9,715 nt of DNA from Candidatus Aenigmatarchaeota archaeon. Lineage in GTDB: Archaea > Aenigmatarchaeota > Aenigmatarchaeia > QMZP01. Below the pieces are notes generated by a model. It was given only the letters and a program-made list of their open reading frames with translations, did no database searches and had not been told where the DNA came from. The stretch's first letter is position 1; every line of letters begins with the position of its first letter. Position numbers and translations under genes: made by a program. Below, piece after piece: positions 1 through 5,852 of this stretch. The stretch covers positions 1 through 9,715 of the forward strand of contig JAFCEM010000026.1 in NCBI GenBank assembly GCA_017609145.1, given 5' to 3'.

Positions 1-393
1 TTTTCTGCTCTTTTTGCCTTCTTCAGTTGCGGTTTTGGTTGTTATCCGTTGCACCAGCAGAGAAACGAGTAGCACCAGCAGGGCAAGGGAGAATGTTATT
101 ATGTAGCTTCCGGGGGTTACCCATGCAGGCGAGCCGAATATCTGCTCTGCAAATCCGTCAAGTACCCCCATGGTTGCGGCGTCCTTCAACACACGAGCTG
201 AAGAGCCCCAGAATATGAACGGCAGTATAGCAAGGAAGAAATACCTGTCAATCTTTATGCGCATCCTGGTGAGCAGCTCGTATACTGCAAAGACAGCAAC
301 TATCAGTATTATTGCATATACTGTAGTGTTCACGGTGTTATACCACCCGTTCTGCATTATTGGACCGACAAAGTAGTCAAAGAATGACGGCAT
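1..393 (-). CDS. DUF63 family membrane protein, 3' end missing
   Basis: Read on the minus strand from the ATG at 393, the frame is open for 131 codons to the window edge with no stop, so only the N-terminal part of the protein is present. It starts MPSFFDYFVGPI and has a W-Y-N-T-V-N-T stretch, a hydrophobic segment at about residues 23-40, a basic loop (R-M-R-I-K-I-D-R), and an F-L-A-I-L-P-F segment followed by G-S-S-A-R-V-L-K-D-A. A further hydrophobic segment lies at about 97-115, and the visible part ends in a charged stretch. This order (N-T-V-N near the start, then a G-S-S-x-R-V-x-x-D block and a T-P-G-x-Y motif) matches the archaeal DUF63 family of multi-pass membrane proteins as I remember it. 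The function of that family is unknown. The start lies 10 bases after the stop of the upstream small membrane gene, so the two are probably co-transcribed. Family assignment is fairly firm; role unknown. Confidence 0.8.
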   Translation of the reverse strand, partial: MPSFFDYFVGPIMQNGWYNTVNTTVYAIILIVAVFAVYELLTRMRIKIDRYFFLAILPFIFWGSSARVLKDAATMGVLDGFAEQIFGSPAWVTPGSYIITFSLALLVLLVSLLVQRITTKTATEEGKKSRK

Positions 394-403
394 ACGCAAA
401 ACC

Positions 404-805
404 TTAATACGTGTATCCGAGGTTGAGTATTATCTCGTATATATTTCCTTCAATGATTTTATAAAGAGACACAGTGACTGTTTCATGGAGCGCATAATTT
501 GGTCTGATATAATGTATATCACCAATTTCATCAATCGCGAGAACCTCGAACATAAGATTTTCCGGTATAAGCGCCGAGATTTCGGTTTCAACACTTTCGG
601 TGCTGAGCCAGTCTATTCCCTTCTGGTCAAGTGAGAACAGCAGGTCATTTCCCTGTAGGGTCAGAAGCGCTGTTGACCAGTCCGTCTGCATTACAGGTGT
701 TTCGCTCAGCTGGAAAAAAACGAAGAACAGAAGTATGCACATCACCACAATTTCTACAATGTGCATGAACCCTTTCATATGCTTTTTTGTGTTTCTGTTT
801 GGCAT
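404..805 (-). CDS. Small single-pass membrane protein, unknown function
   Basis: A 133-residue protein with a basic N-terminus (about residues 3-11), one strongly hydrophobic segment at about 14-32, and a hydrophilic domain after it. The K-G-F-M-H-I-V-E stretch just before the hydrophobic segment resembles the membrane-anchoring start of archaeal pilin-like (class III signal) proteins, but the spacing from glycine to glutamate is not the standard one, so this is only a hint. The domain would then lie outside the cell. An in-frame TTG 24 bases upstream could lengthen it. I chose the ATG because an AT-rich box (minus strand ATTTAAA, about 830-836) lies about 27 bases upstream, fitting a leaderless start. 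The gene sits 49 bases after cca and 10 bases before the DUF63 gene on the same strand. I do not recognise a specific family. Confidence 0.7.
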   Translation of the reverse strand: MPNRNTKKHMKGFMHIVEIVVMCILLFFVFFQLSETPVMQTDWSTALLTLQGNDLLFSLDQKGIDWLSTESVETEISALIPENLMFEVLAIDEIGDIHYIRPNYALHETVTVSLYKIIEGNIYEIILNLGYTY

Positions 806-854
806 ATTAAATTCTTGTTCTTGCTGCAATTTAAATCAACCGGAATCAGACTTC

Positions 855-2279
855 CTATGCACCCAACCATTCCAGAAGCGTTACAGCCAGTTCCCTTTTC
901 TTCTTTGCCATGGCAATTATTTGTTTCCCTTTCAGCAGCCTGAAGCCTTTCGGGACTGCCTTTGCTATGTGCGAGGGGATGCCCTTTGCCCTGAGCTCCT
1001 TTTTCCCACCTGAAAGCGCATCATTCAGCTTTGCATCAGCCTGCCTGAACTGCCTGCTGAATTCCGCGAACCAGTAGCCGTTCTTCGTGAACGTCCTTCC
1101 TAACGGTTTGTATTTTTTGAGAAAATTCTTGCTATGCGCCTTTTCTTTTGTGGGCGGACCCTTCAGCGTCTTTTTCGCAGGTAGCTTATCCGTCACCAAT
1201 TCTAGCATGATTATGCACGAGCCTTTTGTGAATTCCTCATCGCTCCAGACCACCCATCCGGAAACCCTGAAGTCACAGTCCTCGAGCATGGCTGCAAGCC
1301 GCTTCGCCGTCTTGCGCATCTGGGGCCAGAGAACATCCTGTATTACCTGTGGCTGGCTGAAGAGAATTCCGATGATGTTGCGTTTCCGCAGCAGGCTTTC
1401 AAGTCTTTTCATGTTTATCACAGTCTCGGGATTGAACAGTGAAAGTGAGGGTTTTTTGAGCAGCCTGTCGCATGCAGCAACGAACTTGCCGAAGTTTTCT
1501 TTTGAGAGCGCCGCAGCGACATTGCGCTCTGGATCGACCGGGTCTATGACTATCAGGGGCTGTCCCTTGAATCTGGTTTTGCTTCTCTCGGACGGCCTGT
1601 GCTGGCCGTTTATATCTATGAAGGTCTTGCCTGCCTGCCATTTCTTTGCGGCTTTCACAAGAGCCCTGAACGTCTTGAACTTTGTGATAAGCAGTTCGCA
1701 GAGGTAGCCGGAGAAGCCCTGAACGCGCGTATCCGAGCCGTATAATCCCTGTGCCCGTATGAACTGCTTCATTATGCGCACTTGGGGTGCCTTGCTGGGA
1801 GCCATATGCTTTTCAAGCCATTTGTTGTGGAAAGGGGTCCTGTCAACAGCTGATTTTATCCTTGCAGCAGAGCTTACCCTGTACGAGGGCACTATGTCAA
1901 CAGCATAACCCTTTATCTTTGCACGTACGTAGGGATGCTCTGCATATGCGATTATGAAGCTCCCTCGCAGCTTCTTCACAACTTTCTTGCCTATCTCGAG
2001 CCCGTACACCTCGAGGTCCTGCCTTGTTGTCTTCTCGGGGAACCTGATAAATACGTCAAATTCCTTTTTGTGTGGCATCCATGTATCGCGCACGAAGGAG
2101 CCCGCGAGAACAACGTCCAGCTTCATGGGCACTGTACCGGTGGAATACTCCTGACAAACAACCCTTGCGGTCTTCATGACAAGCTCGGTCATTGCCCTTA
2201 CCTTTTCCTTCTCCTCATTAGAAGGCGTAACCTGCTTAATAACCCTGCGAAGAACAGAATCCAGTTTGTCTCTGGCCAT
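855..2279 (-). CDS. cca: CCA tRNA nucleotidyltransferase, archaeal class I
   Basis: This enzyme adds or repairs the CCA end of tRNAs in the cytosol, using CTP and ATP without a nucleic acid template. The 474-residue product has the class I nucleotidyltransferase head: a G-S motif (residues 60-61, in AGSFVRDTW), the metal-binding pair E73 and D75 (K-E-F-D-V-F), and the third carboxylate D128 (A-V-D-I-V-P). The A-E-H-P-Y-V block (113-118) and S-A-V-D-R-T-P-F-H-N-K-W-L (143-155) are hallmarks of the archaeal enzyme and line up with the Archaeoglobus fulgidus protein as I remember it. The G-F-S-G-Y-L-C-E-L-L and D-P-V-D-P-E-R-N-V-A-A segments of the central domain follow. It is somewhat longer than the roughly 440 residues of A. 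fulgidus. The ATG at 2279 is a good start, with MARDKLDSVL leading straight into the fold. It is the first gene of a minus-strand unit with two membrane protein genes. Confidence 0.97.
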   Translation of the reverse strand: MARDKLDSVLRRVIKQVTPSNEEKEKVRAMTELVMKTARVVCQEYSTGTVPMKLDVVLAGSFVRDTWMPHKKEFDVFIRFPEKTTRQDLEVYGLEIGKKVVKKLRGSFIIAYAEHPYVRAKIKGYAVDIVPSYRVSSAARIKSAVDRTPFHNKWLEKHMAPSKAPQVRIMKQFIRAQGLYGSDTRVQGFSGYLCELLITKFKTFRALVKAAKKWQAGKTFIDINGQHRPSERSKTRFKGQPLIVIDPVDPERNVAAALSKENFGKFVAACDRLLKKPSLSLFNPETVINMKRLESLLRKRNIIGILFSQPQVIQDVLWPQMRKTAKRLAAMLEDCDFRVSGWVVWSDEEFTKGSCIIMLELVTDKLPAKKTLKGPPTKEKAHSKNFLKKYKPLGRTFTKNGYWFAEFSRQFRQADAKLNDALSGGKKELRAKGIPSHIAKAVPKGFRLLKGKQIIAMAKKKRELAVTLLEWLGA

Positions 2280-2365
2280 GTTTATAATTTGTCCGCGTGG
2301 TTAAAATGCTTGCCCTAACCATGTTTATATATCTTAATTGCGAAATATCTAATAGGGCGTGCGTC
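2280..2365. promoter_or_regulatory. Divergent promoter region between cca and the CBS gene
   Basis: This short region separates two divergent genes and holds three AT-rich boxes that could act as archaeal TATA elements. TTTATATA at 2324-2331 would place a plus-strand transcription start near 2353, a few bases before the ATG at 2366. It also reads TATATAAA on the minus strand. TTAAAATG at 2301-2308 lies about 25 bases upstream of the cca ATG on the minus strand, fitting a leaderless cca transcript. TTTATAAT at 2281-2288 is about 25 bases upstream of an alternative in-frame CBS start at 2309. Assignments rest on spacing alone. Confidence 0.5.
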
Positions 2366-3202
2366 ATGAATGGGGAGCCAATATTTCTTGAAGTGCAGAA
2401 GTTTTTCAATCCAAGGGAAAGTGTGGGCAGGATAGCGTCCAGTGATGTGGTGAGCTGTAGGCAGACCCACATGGTGCATTCGGTTCTTGAGGCAATGCTA
2501 AAGAGTGGGGTGACCAGGATGCCGGTCACCACAAAGGATATGAAACTCGTGGGTATGATAAGCGCGACCGACATTCTTGACTTTCTCGGCGGAGGGCCAA
2601 AGTACAAGGTGTTTGTCATGAACAAAAGGAAGACCGACCAGTACATAAGAAAGCTGATGACAAGAGACCCGCGCACGATTAACAGGACACATTCAGTATC
2701 AAGGGTGATTGCGGAATTCAAAAAGCATAGGCACGGGGCCATGCCCATACTCCACAGGGGCACGCTTTCTGGCATGATAAGCGAGTGGGACCTTGCCATG
2801 CGCATAAGGGAGCCGCTCGGCATAGACGTTGGGGAGATCATGATCAGAAAGCCAATCGTGGCCAGGGAGAAGTTCACCATAGAGGAGGTAGCGAAAATGA
2901 TGTGCCGCGGCGGATTCAGGAACCTGCCGGTCACTGACAAAAATATTTACTTGGGCATGGCAAAGCCCATTGACATACTCTCGTACCTGCACAAGAACAG
3001 CATGCTTTACAAGCTGAGAAAAGCAAAGAGGAAGGTAACAAAAGCTATAAACACGGAACAGCCGATTGCAAAACCCGGACACGATATTTACGAGGCAGTC
3101 CTGCTCATGAAGAGGCACAACACAAGTGCCCTTCCGGTTGTCGAGGATCACGAGCTTGTGGGCATTCTGACTGCACGGGATCTGGTTGACGCAATGGTTT
3201 AG
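2366..3202 (+). CDS. Protein with four CBS domains
   Basis: A 278-residue protein made almost entirely of four CBS domains, at about residues 22-75, 95-147, 155-209 and 225-278. Each ends with the usual helix bearing an aspartate that often contacts the ribose of a bound nucleotide: D69 (A-T-D-I), D142 (E-W-D-L), D203 (P-I-D-I) and D272 (A-R-D-L). Each also has the G-M-I or G-I-L strand typical of the fold (in the third it is G-M-A). CBS pairs form Bateman modules that bind adenine nucleotides or S-adenosylmethionine and regulate partner proteins. No effector or enzyme domain is attached, so the partner is unknown. The frame is open upstream to a GTG at 2297, with ATGs at 2309 and 2321. I chose 2366 because the best TATA box (2324-2331) lies inside those longer versions. 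It is transcribed divergently from cca. Family certain, start uncertain. Confidence 0.9.
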   Translation: MNGEPIFLEVQKFFNPRESVGRIASSDVVSCRQTHMVHSVLEAMLKSGVTRMPVTTKDMKLVGMISATDILDFLGGGPKYKVFVMNKRKTDQYIRKLMTRDPRTINRTHSVSRVIAEFKKHRHGAMPILHRGTLSGMISEWDLAMRIREPLGIDVGEIMIRKPIVAREKFTIEEVAKMMCRGGFRNLPVTDKNIYLGMAKPIDILSYLHKNSMLYKLRKAKRKVTKAINTEQPIAKPGHDIYEAVLLMKRHNTSALPVVEDHELVGILTARDLVDAMV

Positions 3203-3432
3203 GGGTTTGCTCTTATGTGGAAAACATAAAGACCAGGCGCGAATTCAAAACCAAACCTGGTGCCTTGTGGGGAAGCCATGTTGACTAGGTCGGGGAGTTT
3301 TATAATGACGATAATCGTGTTTTAGCTTATATTAGTGCCTTAATGACCCCATTGTTTTTGATTTGTACAAATACAATCTGAAGAGAATCTAGGTCTGCAA
3401 ACGGTTAAAAAACTTCACTGCAAAAAATATTC
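3203..3432. other. Non-coding stretch with small inverted repeats
   Basis: There is no convincing gene here. Just after the CBS stop, TTATGT (3213-3218) and ACATAA (3224-3229) can form a 6-bp hairpin with a 5-base loop. Then ACCAGG (3232-3237) can pair with CCTGGT (3256-3261). In competition, GGCGC (3236-3240) can pair with GTGCC (3260-3264, one G-U). GACTAGGTCGGGGAG at 3283-3297 resembles the 5' end of archaeal SRP RNA as I remember it, but the rest of that RNA is absent. ACGATAATCGT near 3307-3317 is a perfect odd palindrome. The sequence then becomes AT-rich and leads into the promoter of the next gene. The first hairpin might end the CBS transcript. Nothing here is certain. Confidence 0.4.
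3405..3412 (+). promoter_or_regulatory. TATA-like box of the 63-residue gene
   Basis: TTAAAAAA is centred about 25 bases upstream of the ATG at 3433. This is the spacing expected for a leaderless archaeal transcript that begins at the start codon. No Shine-Dalgarno-like sequence lies between them. Confidence 0.45.
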
Positions 3433-3624
3433 ATGAAACCACCTGAAACATCAGAATTGTACAATCTGGCCATTTCTCTGGATGGTGAAAATATTGTAGT
3501 CATTGAGTTCGATGGAAGTGGGTTTAACTGGTATGGTAAGAGCGGTCTTGACTTAAAGATAAACAAAATCGATGAAGAAATTTATAAAAAATTTGAAAAA
3601 GAAAACAGTTCAGTTGATAAATGA
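3433..3624 (+). CDS. Small acidic protein of unknown function
   Basis: A 63-residue frame beginning MKPPETSELYNLAISLDGEN and ending in a lysine- and glutamate-rich helix-like tail. I recognise no family. Its middle alternates hydrophobic and polar residues in short stretches (N-I-V-V-I-E-F-D, F-N-W-Y), which suggests a small beta-rich fold followed by a helix. It is predicted soluble with no membrane segment. Support for a real gene comes from the TATA-like box 25 bases upstream, its place on the same strand 32 bases before the Toprim gene, and coding-like amino acid composition. Its codons are much more AT-rich than those of cca or dnaG (AAA, GAA, ATT and TTT preferred), so it may be young or acquired, or simply share the AT-rich local composition. 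It might be co-transcribed with the Toprim gene, although that gene has its own TATA-like box. Confidence 0.55.
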   Translation: MKPPETSELYNLAISLDGENIVVIEFDGSGFNWYGKSGLDLKINKIDEEIYKKFEKENSSVDK

Positions 3625-3656
3625 TCCCCTTAAGAATATAAAAAATCCTGACAAGA

Positions 3657-4151
3657 ATGAGTATGCAGCACTGTAATGACACAGAAAGCTTTATAAAGGC
3701 AGTAAATAACTTAAAATTGTATACTGTCATAGTTGAAGGCAAGCGCGACAGGAAAGCCCTTGAGAAATTCGGGCTAAGGAAGATTATCGCCATCAATGGA
3801 AGGACCCTGATAAATGTTGTTGATGAAATAAGGGCTTCCGGGGAAAATCACGTAATCATACTCACAGACTTTGACGAAAAGGGAAAGAAAATAGCGTCAA
3901 GGCTTAGACGTTTGCTTCTGGCTTACAGGATACATCCAAATTCAAGATTAAGGCGTGATATGATGAAATTCGGAAGAGCCGAAATAGAGGATTTGGGGGC
4001 CCTTTTCGTGGCTGAAATAGACTTAAGGAGAGGTGATACTCATGGCGAAATTAGCGCCAAGTTCAATAAAATACCTGATAAAAGCAAAGGTAAAGGCAAA
4101 AAGCGTGATAGAAAAGCCGGATATAATCGGGGCAATATTCGGTCAGACTGA
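3657..4151 (+). CDS. Small Toprim-domain protein, UPF0292-like
   Basis: A stand-alone Toprim domain fills residues about 20-120. It shows the conserved glutamate in V-I-V-E-G-K-R-D (E27) and the D-x-D pair in I-I-L-T-D-F-D-E-K-G (D71, D73), which bind magnesium in Toprim enzymes. The layout and length of this part match the archaeal UPF0292 family of small Toprim proteins, whose exact role is not established; Toprim domains occur in primases, topoisomerases and OLD or RNase M5 nucleases. After the domain, residues 129-164 are read from DNA that also encodes the start of dnaG in another frame, giving a tail rich in lysine and arginine. The start is ATG 3657 or the in-frame ATG 3663. The AT-rich box AATATAAAAAA (about 3634-3644) fits 3663 slightly better for a leaderless transcript. 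The dnaG overlap suggests coupled expression. Confidence 0.85.
   Translation: MSMQHCNDTESFIKAVNNLKLYTVIVEGKRDRKALEKFGLRKIIAINGRTLINVVDEIRASGENHVIILTDFDEKGKKIASRLRRLLLAYRIHPNSRLRRDMMKFGRAEIEDLGALFVAEIDLRRGDTHGEISAKFNKIPDKSKGKGKKRDRKAGYNRGNIRSD
4030..4037 (+). promoter_or_regulatory. Strong ribosome binding site deciding the dnaG start
   Basis: GAGGTGAT is a full-length match to the complement of the archaeal 16S rRNA 3' end and sits 4 bases before the ATG at 4042. It favours that ATG over the in-frame GTG at 4033, which lies inside the binding site itself. The site falls within the coding sequence of the upstream Toprim gene, as is usual for internal genes of an archaeal operon. Confidence 0.85.
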
Positions 4152-5292
4152 GGGCCTTCTGGGCTCAGAGCTTGACCTGAGGGAGCTGCAGAAGACAGGA
4201 AGAATAGGCAGGATTGAAGTCAGCATAACTTCTAAGAACGGGAAAACTGAGGGAGAGATAGTAATCCCCAGCGCACTGGATTCAGCGGAAACCTCGCTGA
4301 TAGCGGCAACGCTTGAGACCATAGAGAGAGTTGGCCCGTGCGAGGCTAAGATAACGCTTGAAAAGGTCGAGGACGTGCGCTCGGACAAGAGGAAATACGT
4401 CATAGACAAGGCAAAGAAAATTCTCAAGGACCTCATGGAATCGGGCGGCGAATCAGACGAGATGTCCGATGAGATAAAGGAGTCAGTCAGAACAGGCGAG
4501 ATAACCACATACCAGGGACTGCCTGCAGGCCCGGAACTCGCAGACTCGGAAGCCATAATAATAGTCGAGGGAAGGGCAGACATACTGAACCTCCTGAAAT
4601 ACGGCGTGAAGAACACGATCGCTGTAGGGGGAACAGGCTCTTCGGGCAAGGTGGCCTCGCTTGCGAAAGAGAGGACAGCCACGGTCTTTGTCGACGGCGA
4701 CAGGGGCGGAAAGCTCATCGTGAAGGAGTTGATGCAAAGGACAAGCATAGATTTCGTGGCAACGGCACCCGAAGGTAAAGAAGTCGAAGAGCTTACACAG
4801 AAAGAGGTATACAAGGCACTGCGGGAAAAGGTTCCTGCAGAGCAGTGGGCTCAGGATGACAGCGGTTCCAGGAGCTCTGGTTTCAGGGAAAGAAAGTCAT
4901 ACAGGGATTCCAGGAACAGATACGACAGGAAACAGTCCGGCAGAAAGTTTGACAGGAGAGAAAGAAGGCCGTATCCTGACAGAAGGTCCCATACCATGAG
5001 ACAACCGAAGCCGGAAGAAAAGGAACTTTTCAAGAAGGCCATGAAGGATGTGGAAGGCAAAAAGTCGGCATGCATATTCAACGACAAAGGCGAGATGTTG
5101 GGCAAGGTTCCTGTTGCAGACCTTACAAGCACGCTCAGGGGAATGGATAATTCGTATGCTGTTGTGCTTGACGGCAAGGTCGATTACAGGCTCAGTGCCG
5201 CTGCAAAGTCGGCCGGGGTCAGGTTCCTCGTGGGAACTGACAAGGAAGAAATAAACACTCCAGTAACCATACTTACGAAGAAAGACCTGTAA
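4042..5292 (+). CDS. dnaG: Archaeal DnaG-type Toprim protein (primase / exosome subunit)
   Basis: The 416-residue product begins with the signature archaeal DnaG N-terminus: K-Y-L-I-K-A-K-V, then P-D-I-I-G-A-I-F-G-Q-T-E-G-L-L-G, then D-L-R-E-L-Q-K-T-G-R-I-G-R-I-E-V. The Toprim domain follows at about residues 169-252, with E176 (V-E-G-R-A-D) and the D218-x-D220 pair (V-D-G-D-R-G-G). Residues about 272-325 form a low-complexity linker rich in arginine, serine and glycine. Residues about 326-416 form a further domain with D-K-G-E-M-L-G-K-V-P and Y-A-V-V-L-D-G-K-V-D-Y-R-L. In archaea this protein is known chiefly as a stable RNA exosome subunit that helps recruit poly(A) RNA, and primer synthesis has also been reported in Sulfolobus. 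It lacks the zinc-binding and catalytic parts of bacterial DnaG. It follows a second Toprim gene, with which it overlaps by 110 bases. Confidence 0.97.
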   Translation: MAKLAPSSIKYLIKAKVKAKSVIEKPDIIGAIFGQTEGLLGSELDLRELQKTGRIGRIEVSITSKNGKTEGEIVIPSALDSAETSLIAATLETIERVGPCEAKITLEKVEDVRSDKRKYVIDKAKKILKDLMESGGESDEMSDEIKESVRTGEITTYQGLPAGPELADSEAIIIVEGRADILNLLKYGVKNTIAVGGTGSSGKVASLAKERTATVFVDGDRGGKLIVKELMQRTSIDFVATAPEGKEVEELTQKEVYKALREKVPAEQWAQDDSGSRSSGFRERKSYRDSRNRYDRKQSGRKFDRRERRPYPDRRSHTMRQPKPEEKELFKKAMKDVEGKKSACIFNDKGEMLGKVPVADLTSTLRGMDNSYAVVLDGKVDYRLSAAAKSAGVRFLVGTDKEEINTPVTILTKKDL

Positions 5293-5315
5293 ACTGCAGT
5301 TTTCAGGAAGGGTAA

Positions 5316-5337
5316 ACGCTGGCAATTTAGCCGGCGT
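5316..5337. terminator. Hairpin between converging dnaG and rpoN
   Basis: ACGCTGGC (5316-5323) and GCCGGCGT (5330-5337) can form an 8-bp stem, one pair being G-U, around a 6-base AATTTA loop. It fills the 47-base gap between the stop codons of two converging genes, so it may end transcripts from either side. No run of T follows on either strand, so it is not a classical intrinsic terminator; archaeal ends often need only a T-tract, which is also missing here. Confidence 0.4.
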
Positions 5338-5339
5338 AC

Positions 5340-5534
5340 TTACTTCTTGAATTTACCAATCTTTTCCGACATGTCGACATGCGTCAGAAACAGTGACCTG
5401 CAGCAGTACCTCTCCAGGCCGAGTTTGTCCAGAACCGTGGCAGGCTTCATGCCCTTCTTAATCATTTCCTGATACTTCTCCCATAGATGGGCAACCGGCT
5501 TGCCGCATGTCATGCAACGTATTGGTATAATCAT
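5340..5534 (-). CDS. rpoN: DNA-directed RNA polymerase subunit N (Rpo10)
   Basis: A 64-residue zinc-binding subunit of archaeal RNA polymerase, homologous to eukaryotic Rpb10, which helps assemble the Rpo3/Rpo11 platform. The sequence shows the expected pattern: M-I-I-P-I-R-C-M-T-C-G-K-P at the start (C7, C10), then V-L-D-K-L-G-L-E-R-Y-C-C-R (C44, C45), then F-L-T-H-V-D. These four cysteines bind one zinc ion. Length is normal for the family. A Shine-Dalgarno-like GAGGTA (5541-5546 on the minus strand) lies 6 bases before the ATG, supporting the start. In many archaea rpoN lies downstream of ribosomal protein genes (rpl13, rps9); here it stands alone, facing dnaG, with a long intergenic region upstream. 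Confidence 0.97.
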   Translation of the reverse strand: MIIPIRCMTCGKPVAHLWEKYQEMIKKGMKPATVLDKLGLERYCCRSLFLTHVDMSEKIGKFKK

Positions 5535-5852
5535 TTATTTTACCTCAACAACTTATATGAAAACAGCTTATGATGAATATAGTCAAGGGTCTTTAAAAGC
5601 TTTAAATGGTATGCAAAGCATTTGTTTAAATATGTTTATGGCAACATTCAAAAGGTGCTGTTATTACAGAAGCAGGACAGGTGCATTGAACAACAGAATG
5701 ACACATATTGGTAACATTACATATTCCCTTAGCCTGTCGGGATGCCTGAAATATTTATGCTCTTTTATGACAGTACTACCTCTCAGCAAGCTATGATTTC
5801 TACAAGACCCACTAATAAATAAGTTTTTAAACATACTATTGTTATTGATAAC
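5535..5852. other. 318-base divergent intergenic region, no clear gene
   Basis: This stretch lies between divergent rpoN and the radical SAM gene. It holds the rpoN ribosome binding site at its left end and the radical SAM promoter at its right end. Several AT-rich boxes occur between (for example about 5590-5605, 5625-5640 and 5750-5760), any of which could be promoter elements. A plus-strand frame from 5557 to 5796 is open, but its protein looks random and has no recognisable features. A TATGATGA near 5570 resembles a C box of a C/D guide RNA, but no D box (CTGA) lies at the right distance. I see no tRNA, repeat array or convincing hairpin. Confidence 0.5.
5823..5832 (+). promoter_or_regulatory. 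TATA box of the radical SAM gene
   Basis: GTTTTTAAAC is centred about 25 bases upstream of the ATG at 5853, the spacing of a leaderless archaeal promoter. There is no Shine-Dalgarno-like sequence before the start, which agrees with a leaderless transcript. Confidence 0.55.

Noticed and set aside
404..829. Longer version of the small membrane protein starting at TTG 829
   Set aside because: The extension is glutamine- and glutamate-rich, includes the probable promoter spacing region, and has no ribosome site; the ATG at 805 fits better.
1087..1707. Long plus-strand frame opposite cca
   Set aside because: It lies wholly inside the clearly recognised cca gene and its protein resembles no family, as expected for an antisense shadow.
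2236..2940. Minus-strand frame opposite the CBS gene that continues into cca
   Set aside because: It conflicts with two well-supported genes and shows no family signal.
3203..3300. Possible tRNA gene
   Set aside because: I could not build acceptor, anticodon and T arms together on either strand; only isolated stems are present.
4143..4814. Long minus-strand frame opposite dnaG, very rich in serine
   Set aside because: The serine-rich composition is a by-product of reading the dnaG codons backwards, and there is no promoter or ribosome site.
5566..5580. C-box-like TATGATGA suggesting a C/D guide RNA
   Set aside because: No CTGA D box lies at the expected distance, so the box pair is incomplete.
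5500..5796. Open frame on the plus strand between rpoN and the radical SAM gene
   Set aside because: Its start overlaps rpoN on the other strand, the protein has no recognisable motif or fold pattern, and the composition looks random. A shorter version from 5557 is no better.
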